A stretch of DNA of 64,000 bases from assembly GCF_003428645.1 (NCBI RefSeq), contig NZ_QVQH01000012.1:62001-126000 (forward strand). Reading direction: 5' to 3'. The notes under the pieces were generated by a model. The model was given only the letters and a program-made list of their open reading frames with translations. It made no database searches and was not told the DNA's origin. The first letter of the stretch is position 1; each line of letters starts with the position of its first letter. This DNA is from Geodermatophilus marinus. Its GTDB lineage: Bacteria; Actinomycetota; Actinomycetes; Mycobacteriales; Geodermatophilaceae. The translations under genes were made by a program, and so were the position numbers. This document shows positions 8,237 to 15,225 of the stretch, in pieces.

Positions 8237-9109
8237 GTGACCGGTCCGTGGCAGACCCCGCTGCCGGAGATGCCGAGCCCGCCGGCGGCGCGCGCCTGGG
8301 CGCGGCTGGCCGCCCCGGAGGGCTACGAGCCGCAGTGGCGCCGGCTCGTGGACGCCGCGCTGGAGCTGGGCCTGGGCCCCGACCAGCTCAGCGAGGAGGG
8401 CCTCTCCCCCATCGCCGTCGCCCGGGAGTGGAAGCCGGCCACGATCGCCCTGTACAGCAAGGTCGCGCGCTACGGCGGGCTGGCGCTGCCCGGCGCCCCC
8501 ACCCCGGAACCGGACCCGGTGACCCTCGAGCTCCGGCCGCTCACCGAGGTGCGCGGGAGCGATCCCGAGCACCTGCGCGCCGTCGCCTGGTGCGCGCTGG
8601 CGCTGGGCTGGCCGGGCACGGTGGGCCAGTTCCGCTCGCTGCGGCGGGAGCAGGTGCACCCCTCGACGCGCCGGCTGCTCGTGCACACCGACGACGGCCG
8701 CTGGTCGGTGCCCGGCGCGCTCACCGCCTGGCACGCCTGGGAGGCGGCCCGCGACCGGTACCCCGCCCTCGCCGCCAGCCCGTGGGTGCTGCCCGCTCTC
8801 CGCAAGGGCCCCGGCTTCGGCTCCGCGGTCGGCGGCCGGCTCTCCACCCAGGCCCTGCAGGTCACCTTCGCCAAGCACGCCGCCCGCACCGCCGGGTACC
8901 TGCGGGAGACCGCGCCCCCCTCCCGGCGCGCGGAGGTGGAGGCCCTGGCGGTGCGCTACCGGGAGCTGTCCTACGACTCGTTCCGCCGGCTCGCCCTGGC
9001 CGCCGGGGCCGCACCGGTCGCCGCCCGCGGCGCGGTGCGGGCCGAGCGGGTCGTGGCGCGCAGGGCCCGGGCCGCGCGGGCCGAGCGGCTGGACGGCCCC
9101 GGCGGCTAG
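8237..9109 (+). CDS. Degenerate tyrosine-recombinase-like protein
   Basis: A 290-residue protein I do not recognise by name. The middle part reads like box I of a tyrosine recombinase (ALALGWPGTVGQFRSLRREQV followed by a short beta-hairpin VHTDDGRWSVPG), but the catalytic Arg position seems to be Thr. A helix-rich tail with SYDSFRRLALAAG resembles box II without the HxLRH pattern, and no clear nucleophilic Tyr follows. The N-terminus could be a core-binding domain. The GTG start sits 13 bases after a motif repeated elsewhere in the window. A domesticated, catalytically dead DNA-binding recombinase is my best reading. The C-terminal 35 residues are Arg/Ala-rich. Confidence 0.6.
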   Translation: MTGPWQTPLPEMPSPPAARAWARLAAPEGYEPQWRRLVDAALELGLGPDQLSEEGLSPIAVAREWKPATIALYSKVARYGGLALPGAPTPEPDPVTLELRPLTEVRGSDPEHLRAVAWCALALGWPGTVGQFRSLRREQVHPSTRRLLVHTDDGRWSVPGALTAWHAWEAARDRYPALAASPWVLPALRKGPGFGSAVGGRLSTQALQVTFAKHAARTAGYLRETAPPSRRAEVEALAVRYRELSYDSFRRLALAAGAAPVAARGAVRAERVVARRARAARAERLDGPGG

Positions 9110-9115
9110 GTGCCG

Positions 9116-9448
9116 CTAGGCCCGCGGCGCGTACATGATGACGGCGACGCCGAGCAGGCACACCAGCGCGCCGAGGATGTCGAAGCGGTCCGGCCGGAAC
9201 CGGTCCACCAGCACGCCCCAGGCCAGCGACCCGGCGACGAACACGCCCCCGTAGGCGGCCAGGACCCGGCCGAAGTGGGCCTCGGGCTGCAGCGTCGCGA
9301 CGAACCCGTAGGCGCCCAGCGCCAGCACACCCACCCCGGCCCACAGCCAGCCCCGGTGCTCGCGGACCCCCTGCCACACCAGCCACGCCCCGCCGATCTC
9401 GGCCAGCGCGGCGAGACCGAACAGCAGCAGCGAGCGCACGACCGTCAT
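9116..9448 (-). CDS. UPF0060 (YnfA-like) membrane protein
   Basis: A 110-residue protein with four hydrophobic segments (about residues 5-25, 33-50, 60-80 and 90-108). It has the family features [13 protein letters not shown] near the N-terminus, [11 protein letters not shown] in the middle and [20 protein letters not shown] at the end. UPF0060/YnfA proteins are small integral membrane proteins related to small multidrug transporters; some confer tolerance to cations or dyes. Length is exactly typical (105-112). The stop is six bases from the convergent recombinase-like gene, so the two genes meet nearly end to end. Confidence 0.9.
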   Translation of the reverse strand: MTVVRSLLLFGLAALAEIGGAWLVWQGVREHRGWLWAGVGVLALGAYGFVATLQPEAHFGRVLAAYGGVFVAGSLAWGVLVDRFRPDRFDILGALVCLLGVAVIMYAPRA

Positions 9449-9490
9449 GACCGTGATGCTGTCAGCCGGTCACGCCGCCCCGCCGGACCC

Positions 9491-11602
9491 TCACAGCAGG
9501 GTGAGCTGCTCGGCCGCGGGGGTGGTGTCCCGAGCCCGCGCCGGTGGGGCACCGGGGAGGCTGCCGGCCGGGAAGCCCACCTCGGCGTCACCGGGCACGC
9601 CGCGGGCCGCTCCCCCGGCCTGCCGGTCCAGGCCGTACCGGGCCAGCAGCGGCGCGACCCGCGCACCCAGCCAACGGCGGTACTCCGGTGCCACGGTGGA
9701 CCCGCGGTAGAGCTGCCGGTAGCGCGGGACCAGCTGCGGGTGCTCCCGCGCGAGCCAGCCCGAGAACCACTCCCGCGCCCCGGGGCGCAGGTGCAGGGGG
9801 ACGACGGTGACCCCCGTGGCCCCGGCGTCGGCGACGGCGGACAGCGCCGCCTCGAGGTCGGCCAGGCGGTCGGTGAGCCCGGGCAGCACCGGGGCGAGGA
9901 AGACCCCGCAGGGCAGGCCGGCGTCGGTGACGGCCCGGACGAGGTCCAGCCGCGCCCGGGGGCCGGGCTCGCCCGGCTCCAGGGCCCCGTGCAGGTCGTC
10001 GTCCAGGATCGCCATCGACACGCCCAGGCCCACGGGCACCTGCCCGGCGGCCGAGGCCAGCAGCGGCAGGTCGCGGCGCAGCAGCGTGCCCTTGGTGAGC
10101 ACCGAGAACGGCGTGCCGGAGCCGGCCAGCGCCCGGATGACCCCGGGCACCAGCCGGTAGCGGCCCTCGGCCCGCTGGTGGGGGTCGGTGTTGGTCCCCA
10201 GCGCCACGTGCTCGCGCCGCCACGACGGGCGGGCCAGCTCCCGGCGCAGCACCTCCACGAGGTTGGTCTTGACCACCACCTGGGTGTCGAAGTCCCGCCC
10301 GGCGTCCAGCTCCAGCCATTCGTGGGTGCCGCGCGCATAGCAGTTGTGGCTGATGACCCCGTTGGCGACGAAGTCGCCGGTGCCCGTGGTGATGTCGTAC
10401 ATCGGCAGCTCGAGTCCGAGGTCCTCCACGGCCACCACTCGGAGGCCCGCATCGCTCGTCACGGCGATGCCCTCGAGAGTGCACCTCCGGCGGATCGCCG
10501 GGTCGACCAGGTGGAGGAAGCGGAGCTGCTCCCTCAGGCCGCCACGCAACCGGACGGTGCAGACGCCGGTCGGCAGCCCTCGATCCTCGATCACTGCGTC
10601 GAACCCCCATGCCGCGCAGGCACCCTGCGTCCTCGTCAGGATCTCGGCGTCAGCGTGGGAGAGGCGCAGGACGTGTTCGCTGCGACTTCCCCCTGCGTCG
10701 AACACCCCGGCGAGGCAACCACGGTGCCAGTCGGGAGTCGGCCGATCCGGCCACTCGACCAGCGCGGTGATCGCAGCGACGGCGCCCGCGGACGACGTCC
10801 GGATGGCGTTCACCGCACGCCGCCGTTCGGTGGCGGGGGTGGAGGAGAAGCGATGCGTGCCGACCCCCGAGCGGGCCAGGTAGTCCTCCGTCCGCCGCAG
10901 ACCCTCGTCGTCGGCGAGGGCGAGGCGGAAGCGGTGCTGCTCGGCGTGCCGCCGTCCCGGTCGCTGGTACCGGTGCACGGCCAGGTGACCGTCGGCGCGG
11001 ACCATTCCGGTCACGTAGCCGCGTCGGTAGTCGGCTCCGTCCTCCGGCGTGGCCACGGTCCGGCCGTAGCCGAGCAGTTCGTCGTTGGCAGTCAGGTGGG
11101 GGCGCCGATCGCGGCCGGACGTCGTCCCGGTGACGTGCTCCCACCCGCGTCCGGTCAGGAATCGATGCTCGCCGCTGGCCATGAGCTCCGTGCCATCGGC
11201 CAAGCGCACGCGGTAGGCGCGCTTGACCGTCGACCAGTGCGCCAGCACCTCTGTGATCACGTAGTGCCGAGAGGTGCCCCGCCGCTCGGTCCCCACGATC
11301 CGGTCACCGACCCGCAGGTCGACGATGGGCCTCTGCCGCCCGTCGTCCAGCAGGACGAGAGTGTCCGGACCCAGGCAGTAGACACAGGCATGGGTGCAGC
11401 CCCGGTAGGGGTTGATGCTCCACCGGAAGGGCATCGGCGAGCCCGCCGGCACGGCGTTGAGCGCGCTGCGGCCGGCCACCTCGTGGAACGTCACCCCCGG
11501 GAACCCGGGCACCTGCACGCTGCGCAGCAGCCCGCGCAGGGTCGGCATCCCGGGCAGCGCACCGGCGTCCTCGGCATCCAGCCGCTGCGCATCCCACCGC
11601 AC
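9491..11602 (-). CDS. Intein-containing Rv2578c-family radical SAM protein
   Basis: A 703-residue precursor made of a roughly 358-residue SPL-like radical SAM host protein interrupted by a 345-residue intein. The host motif is CTHACVY-(intein)-CYARGTHEW. After splicing it gives CxxxCxxC, the [4Fe-4S]/SAM-binding loop, so the intein sits immediately before the third cluster cysteine. Downstream extein parts (GTNTDPHQRAEGRYRL, then GVFLAPVLPGLTDR) match the photolyase-like Rv2578c group, whose substrate is unknown. GTG 11602 is preferred because the family starts RW.AQ; an ATG at 11620 adds six residues. The gene lies alone, convergent with nothing nearby. Confidence 0.85.
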   Translation of the reverse strand: MRWDAQRLDAEDAGALPGMPTLRGLLRSVQVPGFPGVTFHEVAGRSALNAVPAGSPMPFRWSINPYRGCTHACVYCLGPDTLVLLDDGRQRPIVDLRVGDRIVGTERRGTSRHYVITEVLAHWSTVKRAYRVRLADGTELMASGEHRFLTGRGWEHVTGTTSGRDRRPHLTANDELLGYGRTVATPEDGADYRRGYVTGMVRADGHLAVHRYQRPGRRHAEQHRFRLALADDEGLRRTEDYLARSGVGTHRFSSTPATERRRAVNAIRTSSAGAVAAITALVEWPDRPTPDWHRGCLAGVFDAGGSRSEHVLRLSHADAEILTRTQGACAAWGFDAVIEDRGLPTGVCTVRLRGGLREQLRFLHLVDPAIRRRCTLEGIAVTSDAGLRVVAVEDLGLELPMYDITTGTGDFVANGVISHNCYARGTHEWLELDAGRDFDTQVVVKTNLVEVLRRELARPSWRREHVALGTNTDPHQRAEGRYRLVPGVIRALAGSGTPFSVLTKGTLLRRDLPLLASAAGQVPVGLGVSMAILDDDLHGALEPGEPGPRARLDLVRAVTDAGLPCGVFLAPVLPGLTDRLADLEAALSAVADAGATGVTVVPLHLRPGAREWFSGWLAREHPQLVPRYRQLYRGSTVAPEYRRWLGARVAPLLARYGLDRQAGGAARGVPGDAEVGFPAGSLPGAPPARARDTTPAAEQLTLL
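10343..11377 (-). mobile_element. Intein with a degenerating LAGLIDADG homing endonuclease
   Basis: A 345-residue in-frame protein intron. It begins with Cys1 (CLGPDTLVLLDDG, block A). Block B carries the ASGEHRFLT histidine, and it ends with MYDITTGTGDFVANGV then SHN before Cys+1, the standard block F/G. Two LAGLIDADG-type motifs are present: YVTGMVRADG keeps the catalytic Asp, whereas LAGVFDAGG has Gly at the catalytic position. DNA-cutting activity is therefore doubtful while splicing residues look intact. Its base composition is visibly less GC-rich than the flanking exteins, consistent with horizontal arrival. Confidence 0.9.
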
Positions 11603-11703
11603 CCGCCCATCCGAACACACGTTCGACGCGGTGTCGAGCCGGCGGAGCTCATCCGGCCGACCCGTCGGGCCGGCGTCCCCGTGCCGTGGCCACCGGTCAC
11701 CGG

Positions 11704-12192
11704 CTAGAGCGGCGGGCGGTCCTCGTAGAAGGTGGAGAGCACCACGGTGGTGCGGGTGGTCACGTTGGCCGCCGCCCGGATCTTCTGCAGCAGCGCCTCC
11801 AGCGCGTCCGGCGAGGACACCCGCACCTTGAGGATGTAGCTCTCCATGCCGGCGACCGAGTGGCAGGCCTCGATCTCGGTCAGGTGCGCCAGCCGGGCGG
11901 GCGCGTCGTCGGGCTGGGCCACGTCGATCGGCGTGATGGAGACGAACGCGGTCAGGCCCAGCCCCAGAGACCGCGCGTCGATCCGGGCGTGGTAGCCGGT
12001 GATCAGGCCGCGCTGCTCGAGGCGGCGCACCCGCTGGTGCACCGCCGACACCGACAGCCCGACCCGCTCGGCGAGGTCGGTGTAGCTGGCCCGCCCGTCG
12101 CGGGCGAGGGCGGCGAGCAGCGCGCGGTCGACGTCGCCGGAGGTGGCCGGGACGCCGCCCGCCGGCTCACCCGGGGAGGACGACGAGGTCAC
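11704..12192 (-). CDS. Lrp/AsnC family transcriptional regulator
   Basis: A 162-residue regulator. An N-terminal winged helix-turn-helix (residues about 20-70, DRALLAALARDGRASYTDLAERVGLSVSAVHQRVRRLEQ in the region) is followed by a RAM ligand-binding domain (residues 80-155) with CHSVAGMESYILKVRV. Such proteins form octamers and sense amino acids. It starts at GTG 12192, inside the 3' end of the M24 peptidase gene (26-base overlap), so the two are cotranscribed; a role in amino-acid or peptide use is inferred. The first 18 residues are low complexity, and the true start could be slightly later. Confidence 0.9.
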   Translation of the reverse strand: MTSSSSPGEPAGGVPATSGDVDRALLAALARDGRASYTDLAERVGLSVSAVHQRVRRLEQRGLITGYHARIDARSLGLGLTAFVSITPIDVAQPDDAPARLAHLTEIEACHSVAGMESYILKVRVSSPDALEALLQKIRAAANVTTRTTVVLSTFYEDRPPL

Positions 12193-13312
12193 GCGGACCC
12201 CCGTTGACGCTCTGCACGCCGTCCTCGGTGCAGACGACGATGTCCTCGATGCGCGCCCCGCACCGGCCGGCCAGGTAGATCCCCGGCTCGACGGAGAAGG
12301 CCATGCCCGGCTCCAGGGGCAGGGCGTTGCCGGCGACGATGTAGGGCGCCTCGTGGGTGTCCAGGCCGATCCCGTGCCCGGTCCGGTGGATGAAGTGCTC
12401 CCCCCACCCGGCCGCGGTGATCACGTCGCGGGCGGCGGCGTCCACCGCCTCCGCGGTCACCCCCGGCCGGACGGCGGCGGACGCGGCGGCCTGCGCCGCC
12501 TGCAGCACCGCGTACCACTCAGCGGTCTCCGCGTCGGGGCCCCGGCCGACGGCGTAGGTGCGGGTGCAGTCCGAGCGGTAGCCGGTCGCGGTCTCCCCGC
12601 CGATGTCGACCACCACCAGGTCGCCCTCGGCCACCACCCGGTCGGACAGCTCGTGGTGCGGGCTGGCCCCGTTCGGGCCGGACCCGACGATGGTGAAGTC
12701 GACCGCCACGTGGCCCTCCTCGAGGATCGCGGCGGCGATGTCCGCACCGACCTGCGCCTCCGTGCGGCCGGCCCGCAGCCACTCCCCCATCCGGGCGTGC
12801 ACGCGGTCGATCGCCGCCCCCGCGGCCGCGAGCTCGGCCACCTCGGCCGGCGTCTTCACCATGCGCAGCCGGTCCAGGACGGGGGCGGCCAGCTCCAGGA
12901 CCGCCCCGCCCAGGGCCCGCTGCACCCCCAGCGCGTGCTCGGCCCAGGTGCGCGACCCCACCGCGACCCGGGCCGGGTCGGACCCGAGCCGGGCGCGCAC
13001 CTCCCGCGCGAGCAGCGCGAACGCGTCGTCGGTCTCGTCCCAGGCGAGCACCTCCAGCCCCAGGCCGCCGGCCGGGCTCGCGTCGACCATCGGCGCCTCG
13101 AGCCGCGGGACGACGAGGAAGGGCTCCCCGGCCCGGGGGACGACGAGCGCGGTGAGCCGTTCCATCGCGTGGGCGTGGTAGCCGCACAGGTACCGCAGGT
13201 CCGACCCGGGGGTGAGCACCAGGACGTCGGCGCCGCCCTCGGCGGCGGCCTCGCGGGCGCGGCGCACGCGGTCGCCGGTCACCAGCGCTCCGGCGGGGGT
13301 GGGTGAAGGCAC
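12167..13312 (-). CDS. M24 family Xaa-Pro peptidase (PepE/aminopeptidase P-like)
   Basis: A 381-residue creatinase-fold metallopeptidase with all five metal ligands visible. These are the two Asp of VDIGGETATGYRSDCTRTY, the His of RTGHGIGLDTHE, the Glu of FSVEPGIY and the Glu of RIEDIVV. It would remove N-terminal residues before proline in the cytoplasm. The N-terminal domain starts with GGADVLVLTPGSDLRYLCGYH. GTG 13312 is the longest start; a GTG at 13279 is also possible. The equivalent gene in M. tuberculosis (pepE, Rv2089c) also neighbours a 5'-3' exonuclease, so this begins the conserved actinobacterial block. It overlaps the Lrp gene. Confidence 0.9.
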   Translation of the reverse strand: MPSPTPAGALVTGDRVRRAREAAAEGGADVLVLTPGSDLRYLCGYHAHAMERLTALVVPRAGEPFLVVPRLEAPMVDASPAGGLGLEVLAWDETDDAFALLAREVRARLGSDPARVAVGSRTWAEHALGVQRALGGAVLELAAPVLDRLRMVKTPAEVAELAAAGAAIDRVHARMGEWLRAGRTEAQVGADIAAAILEEGHVAVDFTIVGSGPNGASPHHELSDRVVAEGDLVVVDIGGETATGYRSDCTRTYAVGRGPDAETAEWYAVLQAAQAAASAAVRPGVTAEAVDAAARDVITAAGWGEHFIHRTGHGIGLDTHEAPYIVAGNALPLEPGMAFSVEPGIYLAGRCGARIEDIVVCTEDGVQSVNGGPRDLVVLPG

Positions 13313-13369
13313 GAGCGGAGACTATCCACGCCCCCTGCCCACCGGCCCGGGCCGTTACCGTCCCGGGAC

Positions 13370-14296
13370 GTGACCACCATGCTGCTGGACGCGGCCAGCC
13401 TCTACTTCCGGGCCTTCTACGGCGTGCCCACCAGCGTCACCTCGCCCGACGGCCGCCCGGTGAACGCCGTCCGCGGCTTCCTGGACATGACCGCCCGGTT
13501 GGTCACCGCGCACGCCCCGGAACGGCTGGTCGCCTGCTGGGACGACGACTGGCGCCCGGCCTTCCGGGTGGCGGCGCTGCCCTCCTACAAGGCGCACCGG
13601 CTGGCCGCCGACGGCGGGGAGGAGACGCCGGACGAGCTCGGCCCGCAGGTGCCCGTGCTCGCGGACGTGCTCGCCGCCGCCGGGGTGGCCCGCGTCGGCG
13701 CGCCCGGCTACGAGGCCGACGACGTCATCGGCACCCTCGCCACCCGCGCCGCCGGCCCGGTGGACGTGGTGACCGGCGACCGCGACCTGTTCCAGCTGGT
13801 GGACGACGACCGCGGCGTCCGGGTGCTCTACACAGCCCGCGGCATCACCGACATCGAGGCCGTCGACGAGGCCGCGGTGACGGCCAGGTACGGCATCCCG
13901 GGGCGGGCCTACGCCGACTTCGCCGTCCTCCGCGGGGACCCCAGCGACGGGCTGCCCGGCGTGGCGGGCATCGGCGCGAAGACCGCGGCCGCCTTGATCA
14001 CCGCGTTCGGCGACCTGGCCGGGATCCGGGCGGCCGCGGCGCGCACCGTCGTCCCCGCCGCACCGCTGACCGCGGCGGTGCTGCGCAAGCTGCACGCCGG
14101 CGCCGGCTACCTCGACGCCGCACCGGTCGTCGTGGCCGTCGCCCGCGACATCGATCTCCCGCCGCTCGACGACGCGCTCCCCCGCCGCCCCGCCGACCCC
14201 GGGCGGCTGGCCGCCCTGGCCGAGCAGCACGGCATCGCCTCGTCCGTGCGCCGGCTGGGGGCGGCGCTGGGCTGGCCCGCCGACGCCCTGGCCTGA
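13370..14296 (+). CDS. 5'-3' exonuclease (PolI N-terminal-like flap nuclease)
   Basis: A 308-residue stand-alone 5'-3' exonuclease. The acidic metal-binding residues appear in LLDAASLYFRAF, GYEADDVIGTLA and TGDRDLFQLV. The helix-3-turn-helix DNA grip is GDPSDGLPGVAGIGAKTAAALI. It removes 5' flaps and RNA primers, as the N-terminal domain of DNA polymerase I does. The GTG start at 13370 is eight bases after a weak purine tract. It is divergent from the M24 peptidase (57-base gap) and is the counterpart of M. tuberculosis Rv2090, supporting block synteny. Confidence 0.93.
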   Translation: MTTMLLDAASLYFRAFYGVPTSVTSPDGRPVNAVRGFLDMTARLVTAHAPERLVACWDDDWRPAFRVAALPSYKAHRLAADGGEETPDELGPQVPVLADVLAAAGVARVGAPGYEADDVIGTLATRAAGPVDVVTGDRDLFQLVDDDRGVRVLYTARGITDIEAVDEAAVTARYGIPGRAYADFAVLRGDPSDGLPGVAGIGAKTAAALITAFGDLAGIRAAAARTVVPAAPLTAAVLRKLHAGAGYLDAAPVVVAVARDIDLPPLDDALPRRPADPGRLAALAEQHGIASSVRRLGAALGWPADALA

Positions 14297-14298
14297 TC

Positions 14299-14412
14299 GG
14301 GGCCCCGTCCGGAGGCTCGCCCCGAGCGTGCGAGGGGTGAGGAGGACGGGCGGCCCCCCTGCAGGGTCCCGCCGCGAGCCTGCGAGCGGTGGGGGGCAGG
14401 GGGGTCCTCCTT
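14299..14412 (-). repeat. Hairpin repeat, copy 2 (two modules)
   Basis: Two tandem modules lie between convergent genes. One carries CCCCGAGCGTGCGAGGGG; the other is a variant with CGCGAGCCTGCGAGCGGT flanked by GGGTCC and GGGGTCCTCC arms. The right end abuts the stop codon of the DUF4333 gene, as copies 3 and 4 do with their neighbours. It probably works as a bidirectional terminator. Confidence 0.7.
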
Positions 14413-15011
14413 CAGACCTCCTGCCAGGTGTAGGCGGCGGTGTCCGGGTCGGTGATGGCGATCCGGATGGTGACGTCCTCGCCGTCGGCGGTGGTGCCGG
14501 TGCACTGGTAGGTGGCGCCGGCCTCGACGGTCATCTCGTCAGCGCAGTCGAGGTCGACGCCGACGCCGTTGGCCTCCTCGAACTGCACGGCCACGTCCTC
14601 CTCGACCGCACCGCGGTCGAGGACCTCGTCGCCGAGCACGAGCGGCAGGACGATCGCCGCGGCGATGACCAGCACGGCGAGCACGGCCAGGCCCACGACC
14701 AGCCCGGTGCGCGACCTGCCCGGCGGCTGCCCGTAGCCGGGCGGCTGGCCGTACGGGCCGTACGGGCCCGGCTGGCCGTACCCCGGCTGCCCGTACTGCC
14801 CCGGCTGCCCGTACTGCCCCGGCTGCCCGTACTGCCCCGGCTGCCCGTAGCCCGGCGGCGGCCCGTACCCCGGCTGCTGCGGTTGGGCGGGAGCCTGCTG
14901 ACCGGAGCCGGGCTGGCCGTACTGCCCCGGCGGGCCGTAGGCCGGCGGCTGGCCGTACCCCGGCTGCCCGTACGAGCCCGGCTGCGGACCACCGTGCGGT
15001 GGGTTGGTCAT
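14412..15011 (-). CDS. DUF4333 membrane protein with a Gly/Pro/Gln/Tyr-rich N-terminus
   Basis: A 199-residue protein. Residues 1-98 are a disordered tract of [12 protein letters not shown] repeats (at DNA level, an 18-bp unit repeated three times at 14785-14838). A single membrane helix follows (about 104-125, [19 protein letters not shown]), then an extracytoplasmic DUF4333 domain with paired cysteines (LDCADEM and YQCTGT). DUF4333 is an actinobacterial exported or membrane domain of unknown function. The topology puts the repeat tract inside the cell. M. tuberculosis has a membrane protein, Rv2091c, at this place between the exonuclease and HelY, so it is the positional equivalent. Confidence 0.85.
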   Translation of the reverse strand: MTNPPHGGPQPGSYGQPGYGQPPAYGPPGQYGQPGSGQQAPAQPQQPGYGPPPGYGQPGQYGQPGQYGQPGQYGQPGYGQPGPYGPYGQPPGYGQPPGRSRTGLVVGLAVLAVLVIAAAIVLPLVLGDEVLDRGAVEEDVAVQFEEANGVGVDLDCADEMTVEAGATYQCTGTTADGEDVTIRIAITDPDTAAYTWQEV

Positions 15012-15120
15012 CGTCGTGCTCCCGATCGGCTGGCGGATCCCCGTGACCGCCTGTCACGACGGCGGGGAGGATTGTGCACCACGAGCGGCGCTGCGACGGG
15101 CAAACCGCGCGGCGCCGGCT

Positions 15121-15225
15121 CAGCCGCCCACGGCGAGGGCTCAGCCGCCCACGGCGAGGGCTCAGCCGCCCACGGCGAGGGCTCAGCCGCCCACGGCGAG
15201 GGCTCAGCCGCCCACGGCGACGGCC
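15121..15225 (-). repeat. 21-bp tandem repeat carrying the helY stop codon
   Basis: Four identical 21-bp units plus a diverged fifth lie across the helY 3' end. The fifth unit (15205-15225) contains the last codons of the gene, and each downstream unit repeats those codons plus an in-frame TGA. Read on the minus strand the end is AVGG-stop, then ALAVGG-stop again and again. Slippage duplication of the gene end is the simplest explanation. Confidence 0.9.

Noticed and set aside
8201..8237. The GTTGGGGATAACGG motif as a -35/-10 promoter
   Set aside because: TTGGGG to a TAAGCT-like -10 is only about eight bases, and the other three copies are not placed at a consistent distance from starts.
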